Below the pieces are notes generated by a model that did no database searches, was not told the DNA's origin, and saw only the letters and a list, made by a program, of their open reading frames with translations. The position numbers and the translations under genes are program-made. 8,058 nucleotides of DNA from positions 1 to 8,058 of the forward strand of contig VXOZ01000124.1 in NCBI GenBank assembly GCA_009839775.1, given 5' to 3'. Shown one piece after another: positions 1-6,573 of the stretch. How positions within the stretch are numbered: position 1 is the first letter of the stretch; each line of letters begins with the position of its first letter. This DNA comes from Chloroflexota bacterium (GTDB lineage: Bacteria > Chloroflexota > UBA11872 > VXOZ01).

Positions 1-1097
1 AAAATGTCCAATAGTTCCGGGAAACAGAGTACTGCCGGTAGCGGGCCGCTGGCAGAGACAATCTCCTGCAACACACTCATTTTCTTTAGCTTCCGGAACA
101 GTTCTCGCGCTGATTGCTTTGGAACTCCAGAGGCTCTGGCGAAGTCAGACTCCCGAAACACTGGATGCTCGAAGATCCAATCTACTACCTTGTCCCTATA
201 ACCAGACCTTGTCACCCTAGCAAAACTCTCTCTGGTTTCCCTTTGCAGTGCCAGAATGCGGAGTGCTTTGGACCGATTGTGCTTTGCCTGAAGAATCGTC
301 GCTTTGAGGAAAAACTCGCACCAGCCATCCCAGTCATTGTCCCTGGAAACTGCCCGGAGCCTCTCGTAGTACTCATCTCTGAAGGCTTCAATGCTCTCGC
401 TAATGTAGAAATTTGGGCGCTGAATCAGCCCTTTTTCAAACATGCTTAGCGGGATGAGTAGTCTTCCTATTCTCCCGTTTCCGTCAAGGAATGGATGGAT
501 CGACTCGAACTCGGCATGCGTAATCGCCACTTGAAGCAATGGGTCTGATGAGTCTTCATGCAAATAGCCTTCCCAAGCTTGCATTGCCAGTTCAATCTTG
601 TCGCTGGGACAAGGCACATAGACGGTAACGGACCCTTTCTTGACAACTATGTCGTCTCTCATGAGCCGATACTCACCTGGGAGTTTATCTTCCCCCCGAA
701 CGCCCTGCATGAGATCAAAGTGTGCCCGCTTGACAATGGCTTGCGTTAGACGTGCGCTATCGTTGGTCCTGGTAGTGGTGGCGTTTTGGAGCGCCGTGAT
801 GTAATTCAATACCTCGAGCCTGTCGGCCCTTTCGTGGGTACTCTCATCGTAGAAGTCTCCTTGTGCCTCGAATAATAGGACTTCTTGCAGAGTCGCCTGG
901 GTTCCTTCAATCGCTGTGGAAGCAACTGCCTCTTGTTTCGAAAGCGGCATGAAGAACACTTCAATATTGGAGATATCGGCAATAGTAGCCTCATATGCCC
1001 CTATGTGAGCCCGGGCGCTGCCTGGTAGCCCTATTAGGCGATTCAAGTCCAATCGCCGCGGGGGGAATCTCCCTAGGTGGTAGCGGACTGGTGCCAT
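1..1097 (-). CDS. Fic-family protein adenylyltransferase (class II, self-inhibited), C-terminus cut by window edge
   Basis: Fic enzymes transfer AMP (less often other nucleotide moieties) from a nucleotide to a hydroxyl side chain of a target protein in the cytoplasm. Translating the minus strand from ATG at 1097 gives 365 open codons running off the left edge. An in-frame TAG 24 nt upstream (1119-1121) fixes this as the only ATG start; no good Shine-Dalgarno is visible. Visible parts: a Fic/DOC N-terminal region beginning RYHLGRFPP; the inhibitory motif STAIEG at residues 60-65, matching (S/T)xxxE(G/N) with E64 as the inhibitory glutamate; a flap beginning GEYR at about 141; the catalytic loop HPFLDGNGRIGR at 201-212 (H201 as general base); and a winged-helix-like C-terminal region from about 303. 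The last visible residues resemble the usual family end, so only a few are missing. The family is usually about 370-380 aa. Hand-counted GC in two 60-base stretches is 31/60 and 28/60, lower than gyrA (42/60 at 3601-3660), which may indicate transfer. Target unknown. Confidence 0.93.
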   Translation of the reverse strand, partial: MAPVRYHLGRFPPRRLDLNRLIGLPGSARAHIGAYEATIADISNIEVFFMPLSKQEAVASTAIEGTQATLQEVLLFEAQGDFYDESTHERADRLEVLNYITALQNATTTRTNDSARLTQAIVKRAHFDLMQGVRGEDKLPGEYRLMRDDIVVKKGSVTVYVPCPSDKIELAMQAWEGYLHEDSSDPLLQVAITHAEFESIHPFLDGNGRIGRLLIPLSMFEKGLIQRPNFYISESIEAFRDEYYERLRAVSRDNDWDGWCEFFLKATILQAKHNRSKALRILALQRETRESFARVTRSGYRDKVVDWIFEHPVFRESDFARASGVPKQSARELFRKLKKMSVLQEIVSASGPLPAVLCFPELLDI

Positions 1098-1262
1098 GGT
1101 GAGGTCTCTGATTTCGACCTAGGACTATCCAGCAGGCTATGCTAGTCTTCATTTGGCTCGGCATTGGGTAACACGTCGGCCACTGAATCCGGCGTCACGC
1201 CCTCAATCGGCGGCAGATGCTTCACTGAGACACAGAAGTGAAAAAGGAGAGATCGAATCTGG

Positions 1263-1955
1263 TCACTGGTTGCCCAATATGCCGTCCAGCACTCGTTGAA
1301 ATTCGGCAACCGGTCTCCCGCCTACAAAGATCTCCACTATGCGGTGGTCTGAATCAAGAATATAGGTTGTGGGGAACGATCTGATGTTGTAGACCTCGCC
1401 GACCGCTACCTCGGGATCGAAGAGCAGTGGATAGGTGACGCCGAACTCTTCTTGGAACCACTTGAGGTCGTCTATCGTGATACGAGGTTCCTGGGTAATT
1501 CTGCTCCTGCTCTGACCGTAGTCCTTGCCGTACGGCGTCGCGCTGATAGAGACGATGTGCACGCGGTCGCCGTACTCGGCGTGAATCTGGGTGAGGCGCG
1601 GCGCCTCGTCCTGGCAGTGCGGACACCACGGTGCAAAGAAAGCAATGACGACCGGCTTGCCCTGCAAGGACTCGAGGCTAATCGTCTCGCCTTCCGTGTC
1701 TTCCAGCGAGAAACCGGGGGCAGTAGAGCCGACCTCCAAGGCCGTGGGTTGTTGGGACTGGCCCTGATCCTCTGCCGGCGCGGCGCTGCTGCTCTCCGCC
1801 GGCGATCCCAGCGGGTTGAGGCCGGTGAGCACGGTGGGCACGACGAGCACGATGACAAAGAGCGCTATCACCGCCGGAATGATCCACTTCCGCCACACGG
1901 GGCCCACTGATCTTCGGTTCTGTGTATTACGTCTCTTTCTCTTTGCTCGCGCCAT
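1263..1955 (-). CDS. Membrane-anchored TlpA/ResA-type thioredoxin-like protein
   Basis: A 230-aa thiol-disulfide oxidoreductase of the AhpC-TSA/Redoxin (TlpA-like) group, predicted to sit outside the cytoplasmic membrane. The first 23 residues are very basic. A single hydrophobic segment follows at about residues 24-44, and then a Ser/Ala/Gln-rich linker to about 72, so it is an N-terminal anchor rather than a cleaved signal. The thioredoxin fold starts around 'GSTAPGFSLED' (76-86). The active site is WCPHC at 110-114, preceded by FFAP, and the cis-proline loop is SFPTTYILD with P195. A polar stretch (about residues 139-160) with a PYGKDYG motif sits between the central strand and the second half of the fold. 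Family members reduce cytochrome c apoproteins or other extracytoplasmic disulfides; nothing nearby identifies the partner, and no ccs/ccm genes are in the window. The start ATG is preceded by a weak purine-rich AGAGAG. The next minus-strand gene, fic, begins 165 bp beyond the stop. Confidence 0.9.
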   Translation of the reverse strand: MARAKRKRRNTQNRRSVGPVWRKWIIPAVIALFVIVLVVPTVLTGLNPLGSPAESSSAAPAEDQGQSQQPTALEVGSTAPGFSLEDTEGETISLESLQGKPVVIAFFAPWCPHCQDEAPRLTQIHAEYGDRVHIVSISATPYGKDYGQSRSRITQEPRITIDDLKWFQEEFGVTYPLLFDPEVAVGEVYNIRSFPTTYILDSDHRIVEIFVGGRPVAEFQRVLDGILGNQ

Positions 1956-2290
1956 GGTGCTGCTCTCTTACCCTATGTCCTGGCAGGTTCTTAGGTGTAT
2001 TACGGAAGCAGATTCGGAAGTGTTATCACCGTGCCCGTTGTGGTAATCCGCTCGCGCCTGGCCAGACAGCGAGGCGCAATCCAGGAGCACACATCTGCCT
2101 CCCTCAGCCCGGGCCGCCGGTCTTGGCGACCAGCGCCACTTTCCTCGCATACTGCCGTAACCCGTCGACTCTGTCAATCGAAGCGAGCGTAGAATTGTAT
2201 CCGCTTGCACGCCGCCCGGAGCAGCGAGCATTCCAATACTGAGGAACCCGACCTCCACAGGGTCGAGGCTGGGTAGTTTCTGAAAAGGCT
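1956..2290. other. Non-coding gap between gyrA and the thioredoxin-like gene
   Basis: 335 bp without a supported gene. A 96-codon open frame crosses it on the minus strand (1968-2258), but it has no recognisable motif and no good ribosome binding site. Two weak structures are visible: a 7-bp arm pair with one G-U at 2023-2029 / 2040-2046, and a bulged stem around 2250-2272 just past the gyrA stop. The latter lacks a following T-run on the minus strand, so it is not a convincing terminator. No tRNA-like cloverleaf was found by eye. Confidence 0.5.
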
Positions 2291-4786
2291 CTAGGTGAAA
2301 AGAGCGCGCTGCTGAACACCGGGCTTGGGAATGAGTGTCACGCTCGCCACGGTGTCTTCCTCAGCGCGCATGCGCATGGTGATAACACCACGTGCCGGCC
2401 GTCCGAGCCGCTTGATCTCAGTCAGCGGCACCCGGGTGATCTGGCCCTTGCGCGTAATCAGGCAGATTTCGTCATCGTCAGGCGTTACGATGCGGCCGCC
2501 GACCACGGGGCCGCTCTTCCCATCCACCTTCAGGGCGATGAGGCCCTTGCCGCCACGGGACTGGACACGAAATTCCTCGATATCCACCTGTTTGCCGTAG
2601 CCGTGCTCGGTGATGAGCAGCGCGTCGCTCCTAGGCTTTACCAGTGCCATGCCCACCAACTCATCGCCATCTTGAAGCGAAATGCCGTTCACGCCGCCAG
2701 CGGTCCGGGAATGGGCAGTAATGTTGGCTTCCGGGAAACGGATGCCGAGCCCCTGCGCCGTGAAGAGGATGATCTCCTGCTTGCCGTTGGTGAGTATTGC
2801 CGAATACAAGGAGTCGTCGTCGGCCACGTTCATGGCGATGACGCCGTTCGTGCGCGCGTTGGCGAAGGCGCTCAGGCGCGTGCGTTTAATCTGCCCTTTG
2901 ACCGACACCATGGTGATGTAGGCGCCGTCGGCTTCCTCGAACGAAGGCACCGGCACGATAGCGGTGATGCGTTCATTGCGCGTGATGCCTTGCAGGAGAT
3001 TGACCATGTTCTGACCGCGCGACGTGCGCGTACCCTCGGGAATCTCGTAGGCGCGCAGGGTAAAGGCGCGGCCACGGTCGCTGACGATGAGCATCCAGTC
3101 GTGGGAATCGACCAGCAGAATCGTCTGCACCGCGTCGGAGGCGCGGGTCGAGATGCCGATGATGCCCTTACCGCCGCGTCGCTGCGCCTGGAAGTCGCCC
3201 GCGGGCTGGCGCTTGACGTAGCCGCGCTCGGTGAGCGTGATGAGCACGTCCTCCTTGGGCACCAGGTCTTCCTGCGAGAAGCTGGCATCCACGTCTTCGG
3301 CGATGACTGTGCGGCGCTCGTCGCCAAACTTGTCCTTGAGAGCCGCGAGTTCCTGCTTGATGATGGCGAACACCTCGCCCACGTCGCCGAGAATGGTCTC
3401 CAGCCGCACAATCGTCTGCTTGATTTCCTCATACTCGTCGAGGATGGCTTTGCGCTCCATGGCGGCGAGCCGACGCAACTCCATGGACAATACGGCGTTG
3501 GCTTGCCTTTCGCTGAGGCCCAAGTTTCGCCGCAGGTTGTTGCGCGCCGTCTGGGCGTTGCGGGACTTGCGGATGGTCGCGATGACTTCATCGAGGTTAT
3601 CGAGCGCAATGATCAGGCCCATCAGGACGTGGGCGCGTTCGCGGGCGCGCTCCAGCTCGTACTGGGTGCGCCGGGTAACGACTTCCTGCCGGAAGCGGAT
3701 GTACTCACGCAGGAGGGCTTTGAGGCTGAGCACGCGCGGTTGCTGGTCTACCAACGCCAGCATGTTGCAATAGAACGATGACTGCATGGCCGTGTGCTGA
3801 TAGAGGTGGTTGAGCACCTGTTGCGGAAAGGCGTCGCGCCGCAGTTCGATCACGACGCGCATGCCGGAGCGGTCCGACTCATCCCGCAGTTCGCTAATGC
3901 CCTCGATCTTCTTGTCCCGCACCAGTTGCGCCATGCGCTCCAGCAGGGCGGCCTTATTGACCTGGTACGGCAACTCCGTCACGACTATGCGGAAGCGGTT
4001 GCCGCGCATTTCCTCAATTCGTGCCCTGGCGCGAACGATGACGCGGCCGCGTCCGGTGGCGTAGGCTTCGCGGATGCCTTCGGTGCCGACAATCGTGCCG
4101 GCGGTGGGGAAGTCCGGCCCGCGGACGAACTGCATCAGGTCTTCCACACCCACGTCCTCTTCCTGATTGGCGGCCATCTTGTCCGTAAGGAAGGTGAGCG
4201 CGTCGACCACTTCGCTCAAGTTATGGGGCGGAATGCTGGTGGCCATGCCTACGGCGATACCGGCGGCGCCGTTGATGAGCAGGTTTGGCACCTTGCTCGG
4301 CAGGACCGACGGCTCCTTCATCGAATCATCGAAGTTGGGCGTGAAGTCAACCGTTTCCTTCTCGATGGCGGCCAGCATCTCCATGGCGCGCGCATGCAAC
4401 CGCGCCTCGGTGTAGCGCATGGCCGCGGGGGGATCGGCATCCACGGAACCGTAATTCCCCTGGCCGTCGATCAAGGGGTAGCGCATGCTGAACGGCTGCG
4501 CCAAGCGCACCATGGCGTCGTAGATGGGCTCATTGCTGTGGGGATGGTAGCGCCCCATGGTGTCGCCGACGATACGGGCGCTCTTCTTATAGGCCGTGCC
4601 CGGCCGGGCGTTGAGTTCCAGCATGGAGTAGAGGATGCGCCGCTGCACGGGCTTGAGGCCGTCGCGCACGTCCGGCAACGCGCGGGAGACGATGACGCTC
4701 ATGGCGTAATCGAGATACGCCGATTGCATCTGGTCTTCGATATTGACCGGACTTACGGCTTCCATATCGTCAAGGGTGTTCGCCAT
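2291..4786 (-). CDS. gyrA: DNA gyrase subunit A
   Basis: GyrA is the DNA breakage-reunion subunit of gyrase, which with GyrB introduces negative supercoils using ATP. The frame gives 831 aa, a normal length (E. coli 875). The N-terminus has the typical SAYLDYAMSVIVSRALPDVRDG region (about 22-43). The catalytic pair in AAMRYTEARL is R124 and Y125 (E. coli R121, Y122). The tower and coiled-coil region follows, then a C-terminal beta-pinwheel with the intact GyrA box QRRGGKG at 535-541 (3164-3184), which argues for gyrase rather than topoisomerase IV ParC. The start ATG is backed by AAGGAG five bases upstream. Oddity: the quinolone-pocket loop is H81-PHSNEPIY-D90, where most GyrA proteins have HPHGD(S/T)(A/S)(V/I)Y(D/E). 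The position equivalent to E. coli Ser83 is Glu, Gly81 is Ser and Asp82 is Asn, while the Asp87 equivalent is kept. The loop DADPPAAMRYTE also differs from the E. coli form but is of the same length. No gyrB is in the window. Confidence 0.96.
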   Translation of the reverse strand: MANTLDDMEAVSPVNIEDQMQSAYLDYAMSVIVSRALPDVRDGLKPVQRRILYSMLELNARPGTAYKKSARIVGDTMGRYHPHSNEPIYDAMVRLAQPFSMRYPLIDGQGNYGSVDADPPAAMRYTEARLHARAMEMLAAIEKETVDFTPNFDDSMKEPSVLPSKVPNLLINGAAGIAVGMATSIPPHNLSEVVDALTFLTDKMAANQEEDVGVEDLMQFVRGPDFPTAGTIVGTEGIREAYATGRGRVIVRARARIEEMRGNRFRIVVTELPYQVNKAALLERMAQLVRDKKIEGISELRDESDRSGMRVVIELRRDAFPQQVLNHLYQHTAMQSSFYCNMLALVDQQPRVLSLKALLREYIRFRQEVVTRRTQYELERARERAHVLMGLIIALDNLDEVIATIRKSRNAQTARNNLRRNLGLSERQANAVLSMELRRLAAMERKAILDEYEEIKQTIVRLETILGDVGEVFAIIKQELAALKDKFGDERRTVIAEDVDASFSQEDLVPKEDVLITLTERGYVKRQPAGDFQAQRRGGKGIIGISTRASDAVQTILLVDSHDWMLIVSDRGRAFTLRAYEIPEGTRTSRGQNMVNLLQGITRNERITAIVPVPSFEEADGAYITMVSVKGQIKRTRLSAFANARTNGVIAMNVADDDSLYSAILTNGKQEIILFTAQGLGIRFPEANITAHSRTAGGVNGISLQDGDELVGMALVKPRSDALLITEHGYGKQVDIEEFRVQSRGGKGLIALKVDGKSGPVVGGRIVTPDDDEICLITRKGQITRVPLTEIKRLGRPARGVITMRMRAEEDTVASVTLIPKPGVQQRALFT

Positions 4787-4791
4787 GCTCG

Positions 4792-4797
4792 CTCCTT
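4792..4797 (-). promoter_or_regulatory. Ribosome binding site of gyrA
   Basis: The minus strand reads AAGGAG, five bases before the ATG at 4784-4786. This is a near-consensus Shine-Dalgarno at suitable spacing and supports the chosen gyrA start. Confidence 0.85.
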
Positions 4798-4902
4798 GCG
4801 GTCAAAAAGGGCGCTCGCGGGTTTCACTTGCCTTCAGAAGTCTTTTTGCCGTGGCAACAATGTCGCTTGGTCAGTTAAAGGGCCTCGTTCCGGTAGCGCA
4901 GG

Positions 4903-4925
4903 CCCTTCGGCAGGCTCAGGACAGG
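4903..4925. repeat. Copy of an interspersed CTTCGGCAGGCTCAGG-type repeat
   Basis: In the gap between moaC and gyrA, the plus strand carries CCTTCGGCAGGCTCAGGAC followed by AGG. From memory, this resembles the CTTCGACAAGCTCAGG family of short interspersed repeats. That family is scattered through intergenic DNA of many GC-rich environmental bacteria and leaves tell-tale peptides such as RQAQDR, PEPAEG or AGSGQ when wrongly translated; all three appear here in spurious frames. Only one copy lies in the window, so its repetitive nature is recalled, not shown. Confidence 0.55.
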
Positions 4926-4932
4926 TTTGCAA

Positions 4933-4951
4933 CCCCGTATCACGTACGGGG
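4933..4951. repeat. Perfect 7-bp hairpin (CCCCGTA / TACGGGG)
   Basis: The arms 4933-4939 and 4945-4951 are perfectly complementary around the five-base loop TCACG. It lies eight bases to the right of the interspersed repeat and may belong to the same element. No T-run follows on either strand, so it is not a typical intrinsic terminator. Confidence 0.6.
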
Positions 4952-4961
4952 CAGGCTCTGC

Positions 4962-5008
4962 GTCCGCTTTCTAACTCTCGCGCAAGTGAAATCCTGCCTA
5001 AAGCGGAC
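4962..5008. repeat. 9-bp perfect inverted repeat with 29-base loop
   Basis: GTCCGCTTT at 4962-4970 is exactly mirrored by AAAGCGGAC at 5000-5008. This lies in the moaC-gyrA gap immediately after the hairpin at 4933-4951, and a 10-base palindrome TGCGTACGCA follows at 5032-5041. Together these make the 300-bp gap unusually rich in symmetry. They could be ends of a small repeat element or leader structures of the moaC-to-gyrA spacer; function unknown. Confidence 0.55.
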
Positions 5009-5086
5009 AAACTTTGCGCCGGCGAGACTGTTGCGTACGCAGTGCTTGCGTCGCATGCGCCGCCGGTAGGAGCGCCCCCAAGACCC

Positions 5087-5614
5087 TCAACGGTCGTTCG
5101 CGGCGTCAGCAGATTCCGCCGCAACGTAATCGCCGCTCCGGCCGCCGCTTTTCCGGACCAAATGCACACTCTCGATGCGCATGCCCTTGTCCACGGCTTT
5201 GCACATGTCGTAGATGGTGAGGGCAGCCACACTTACGGCGGTCAGCGCTTCCATCTCCACGCCCGTCTTGCCGGTGGTGCGGACGGTGGCTTGTATGCAC
5301 ACACAGCTTTGGGCCTCGTCTAAGTCGAAGTCCATGTCCACGCCGCTCAACGGTAGCGGATGGCACATGGGGATCATCTGCCAGGTAGTCTTGGCCGCCA
5401 TGATGCCCGCCACTTGGGCGACCGCCAGCACGTTGCCTTTCTGCAGCGGGCCGGTCTCATTTGGCGGTGTCTCCTGTTGTTGCCGGATGAGCGCCAGCGT
5501 CTCCGGCAGCATCACAACCGCGCCTTGCGCGGTGGCCTCGCGGGCCGTATCCGGCTTGTCCCCCACGTCTACCATGCGGGGCAAACCGGACTGATTGAAG
5601 TGCGTCAATGACAC
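5087..5614 (-). CDS. moaC: Cyclic pyranopterin monophosphate synthase MoaC
   Basis: MoaC acts with MoaA in the first step of molybdenum cofactor synthesis, converting the MoaA product 3',8-cyclo-7,8-dihydro-GTP to cyclic pyranopterin monophosphate in the cytoplasm. The 175-aa product has all family signatures in order: MVDVGDKPDTAREATA at about 14-29; QKGNVLAVAQVAGI starting near 58 with K59; MCHPLPLSG with H85; GKTGVEMEALTAVS; and YDMCKAVDKGM with D136 and K139. These sit at a constant +8 offset from the E. coli catalytic residues K51, H77, D128 and K131, so the enzyme looks active. The start is GTG at 5612-5614; an in-frame TAA lies a few codons upstream and there is no ATG between. A weak AAGGCG is nine bases ahead. 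The C-terminal tail is about ten residues longer than the core. No other moa/moe/mog gene is adjacent. Confidence 0.96.
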   Translation of the reverse strand: MSLTHFNQSGLPRMVDVGDKPDTAREATAQGAVVMLPETLALIRQQQETPPNETGPLQKGNVLAVAQVAGIMAAKTTWQMIPMCHPLPLSGVDMDFDLDEAQSCVCIQATVRTTGKTGVEMEALTAVSVAALTIYDMCKAVDKGMRIESVHLVRKSGGRSGDYVAAESADAANDR

Positions 5615-5653
5615 GGCAAAAATCGCCTTGTTGCCTTACGTGGGGCTAACTCC

Positions 5654-5662
5654 ATTATAGCA
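5654..5662 (-). promoter_or_regulatory. Extended -10 promoter of moaC (TGCTATAAT)
   Basis: Reading the minus strand, TGC is followed directly by a perfect TATAAT (5659 down to 5654), an extended -10 of the form TGnTATAAT. No good TTGACA is present 16-18 bp upstream, as is common for extended -10 promoters. Transcription would start near 5647, leaving a leader of about 33 nt before the GTG codon at 5614. Confidence 0.65.
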
Positions 5663-5825
5663 TTGCGTGGTACATTGTGCTCTGTTTCACAAATACACGA
5701 GTCCCTTGCGCGTGGGGCTATACTAGGTGGCGGAGGCAACGCGGAAGAGCGTGCTTGGAATGCTTGTAATGCGGATTGGGCCGGCTGCAAGTCGTCCTCG
5801 CCGCTAAGGCCAAATCCTGTTAACT

Positions 5826-5832
5826 GGGGAAG
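5826..5832 (+). promoter_or_regulatory. Ribosome binding site of the amidohydrolase gene
   Basis: The purine tract GGGGAAG lies six bases before the ATG at 5839. It is followed by AAAAAC and supports that start. Confidence 0.7.
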
Positions 5833-5838
5833 AAAAAC

Positions 5839-6573
5839 ATGATTATCGATGCCCACGTGCACATCAAAGGCGGCGACGCCTACCGCCGCGAATTGGACCC
5901 GGACGACACCATCCGCTACATGGACCAGGCCGGCGTGGACAAGTCGTGCGTGTTCAGCATCTGCCTTCCCAGCCGCGAGTCGAACGAGATGACGCGGAGG
6001 GCGATCACCGGCCGCGAAAACCGCCTGATTCCCTTCGCGCACATGGTGCCGGAGGAGCGGTCGGTGGGCATGGACGCCCTGCGCCGGGCGATCGAGGATT
6101 GGGGCTTTCGCGGCATCAAGCTGCACTTTGGCGAGGTGAAGGGGGAGATCACGGACGAGCTTTTCCTGCCTATCCTGGAGCTGGGCGCAGGCTACGACCT
6201 GCCTATCCTCCTCTGCTGCGCCCACAAACCGGAGTTTCCCGATCGCTGGGCGGACGCCGTGCCGGAAGCCAAGATCATCATTCCCCACCTGGGCTCCAGC
6301 CGCGACCAGGACATGAACTGGCGCTTCTTCGACGTAGCCAAGCGCCACGACAACGTCTGGCTCGATACGTCCTTCACCAGCGGCCCGTGGATGATCCGTG
6401 AGGCCTACCACGCCCTGGGCGCGGACAAGCTCATCTGGGGCTCCGACGGCGGCGGCGACTACAATCCGCCCCTGCCCGAAATGGCGAAAGTGAAGGTCTG
6501 GGAATTCCCCGCGGCGGACTACCGGAGAATCATGGGCGGCAACATCCTGGAACTGCTCGGAGGGAGCGTCTAG
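5839..6573 (+). CDS. Metal-dependent amidohydrolase, Amidohydrolase-related (PF04909-type) family
   Basis: A 244-aa TIM-barrel hydrolase or decarboxylase of the amidohydrolase superfamily, probably cytoplasmic (no signal peptide). The N-terminus MIIDAHVHI supplies the metal-binding HxH (H6, H8). Further expected ligands are visible: H129 in LCCAHKPE (strand 5), H150 in IIPHLGSS (strand 6) and D203 in IWGSDGGGD (strand 8). GFRGIKLHFGE (89-99) is the usual strand-4 segment, and DTSF follows strand 7. The set of metal ligands is complete, so it should be catalytically competent; at 244 aa it is on the short side for the family. Members act on diverse carboxylic acids, lactones and amides, and the substrate cannot be read from sequence. 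The gene is divergent from moaC across 224 bp. The SBP gene follows 280 bp downstream behind its own promoter, so co-regulation with that importer is possible but not shown. Confidence 0.88.
   Translation: MIIDAHVHIKGGDAYRRELDPDDTIRYMDQAGVDKSCVFSICLPSRESNEMTRRAITGRENRLIPFAHMVPEERSVGMDALRRAIEDWGFRGIKLHFGEVKGEITDELFLPILELGAGYDLPILLCCAHKPEFPDRWADAVPEAKIIIPHLGSSRDQDMNWRFFDVAKRHDNVWLDTSFTSGPWMIREAYHALGADKLIWGSDGGGDYNPPLPEMAKVKVWEFPAADYRRIMGGNILELLGGSV

Noticed and set aside
1230..1251. Hairpin TTCACT / AGTGAA after the thioredoxin gene as a terminator
   Set aside because: Only a 6-bp stem with a 10-base loop, and on the minus strand the T-run precedes the stem instead of following it.
1968..2258. 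96-codon open frame in the gyrA-thioredoxin gap
   Set aside because: No motif, no convincing ribosome binding site, and alternative overlapping frames of similar length exist in the same GC-rich spacer.
2603..3781. 392-codon open frame on the plus strand
   Set aside because: Antisense shadow of the gyrA C-terminal half; low-complexity composition and no recognisable domain.
2291..4786. Topoisomerase IV ParC instead of GyrA
   Set aside because: The intact QRRGGKG GyrA box and overall length favour gyrase, although the altered loop prompted the check.
3794..5323. 509-codon open frame on the plus strand
   Set aside because: It is antisense to gyrA and crosses the repeat-rich gap into moaC. 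It has no family motif, and the opposite strand encodes unmistakable GyrA and MoaC.
5719..5724. TATACT as a possible -10 box for the amidohydrolase gene
   Set aside because: No acceptable -35 hexamer lies 16-18 bp upstream, and the implied leader is over 100 nt; too weak to list.
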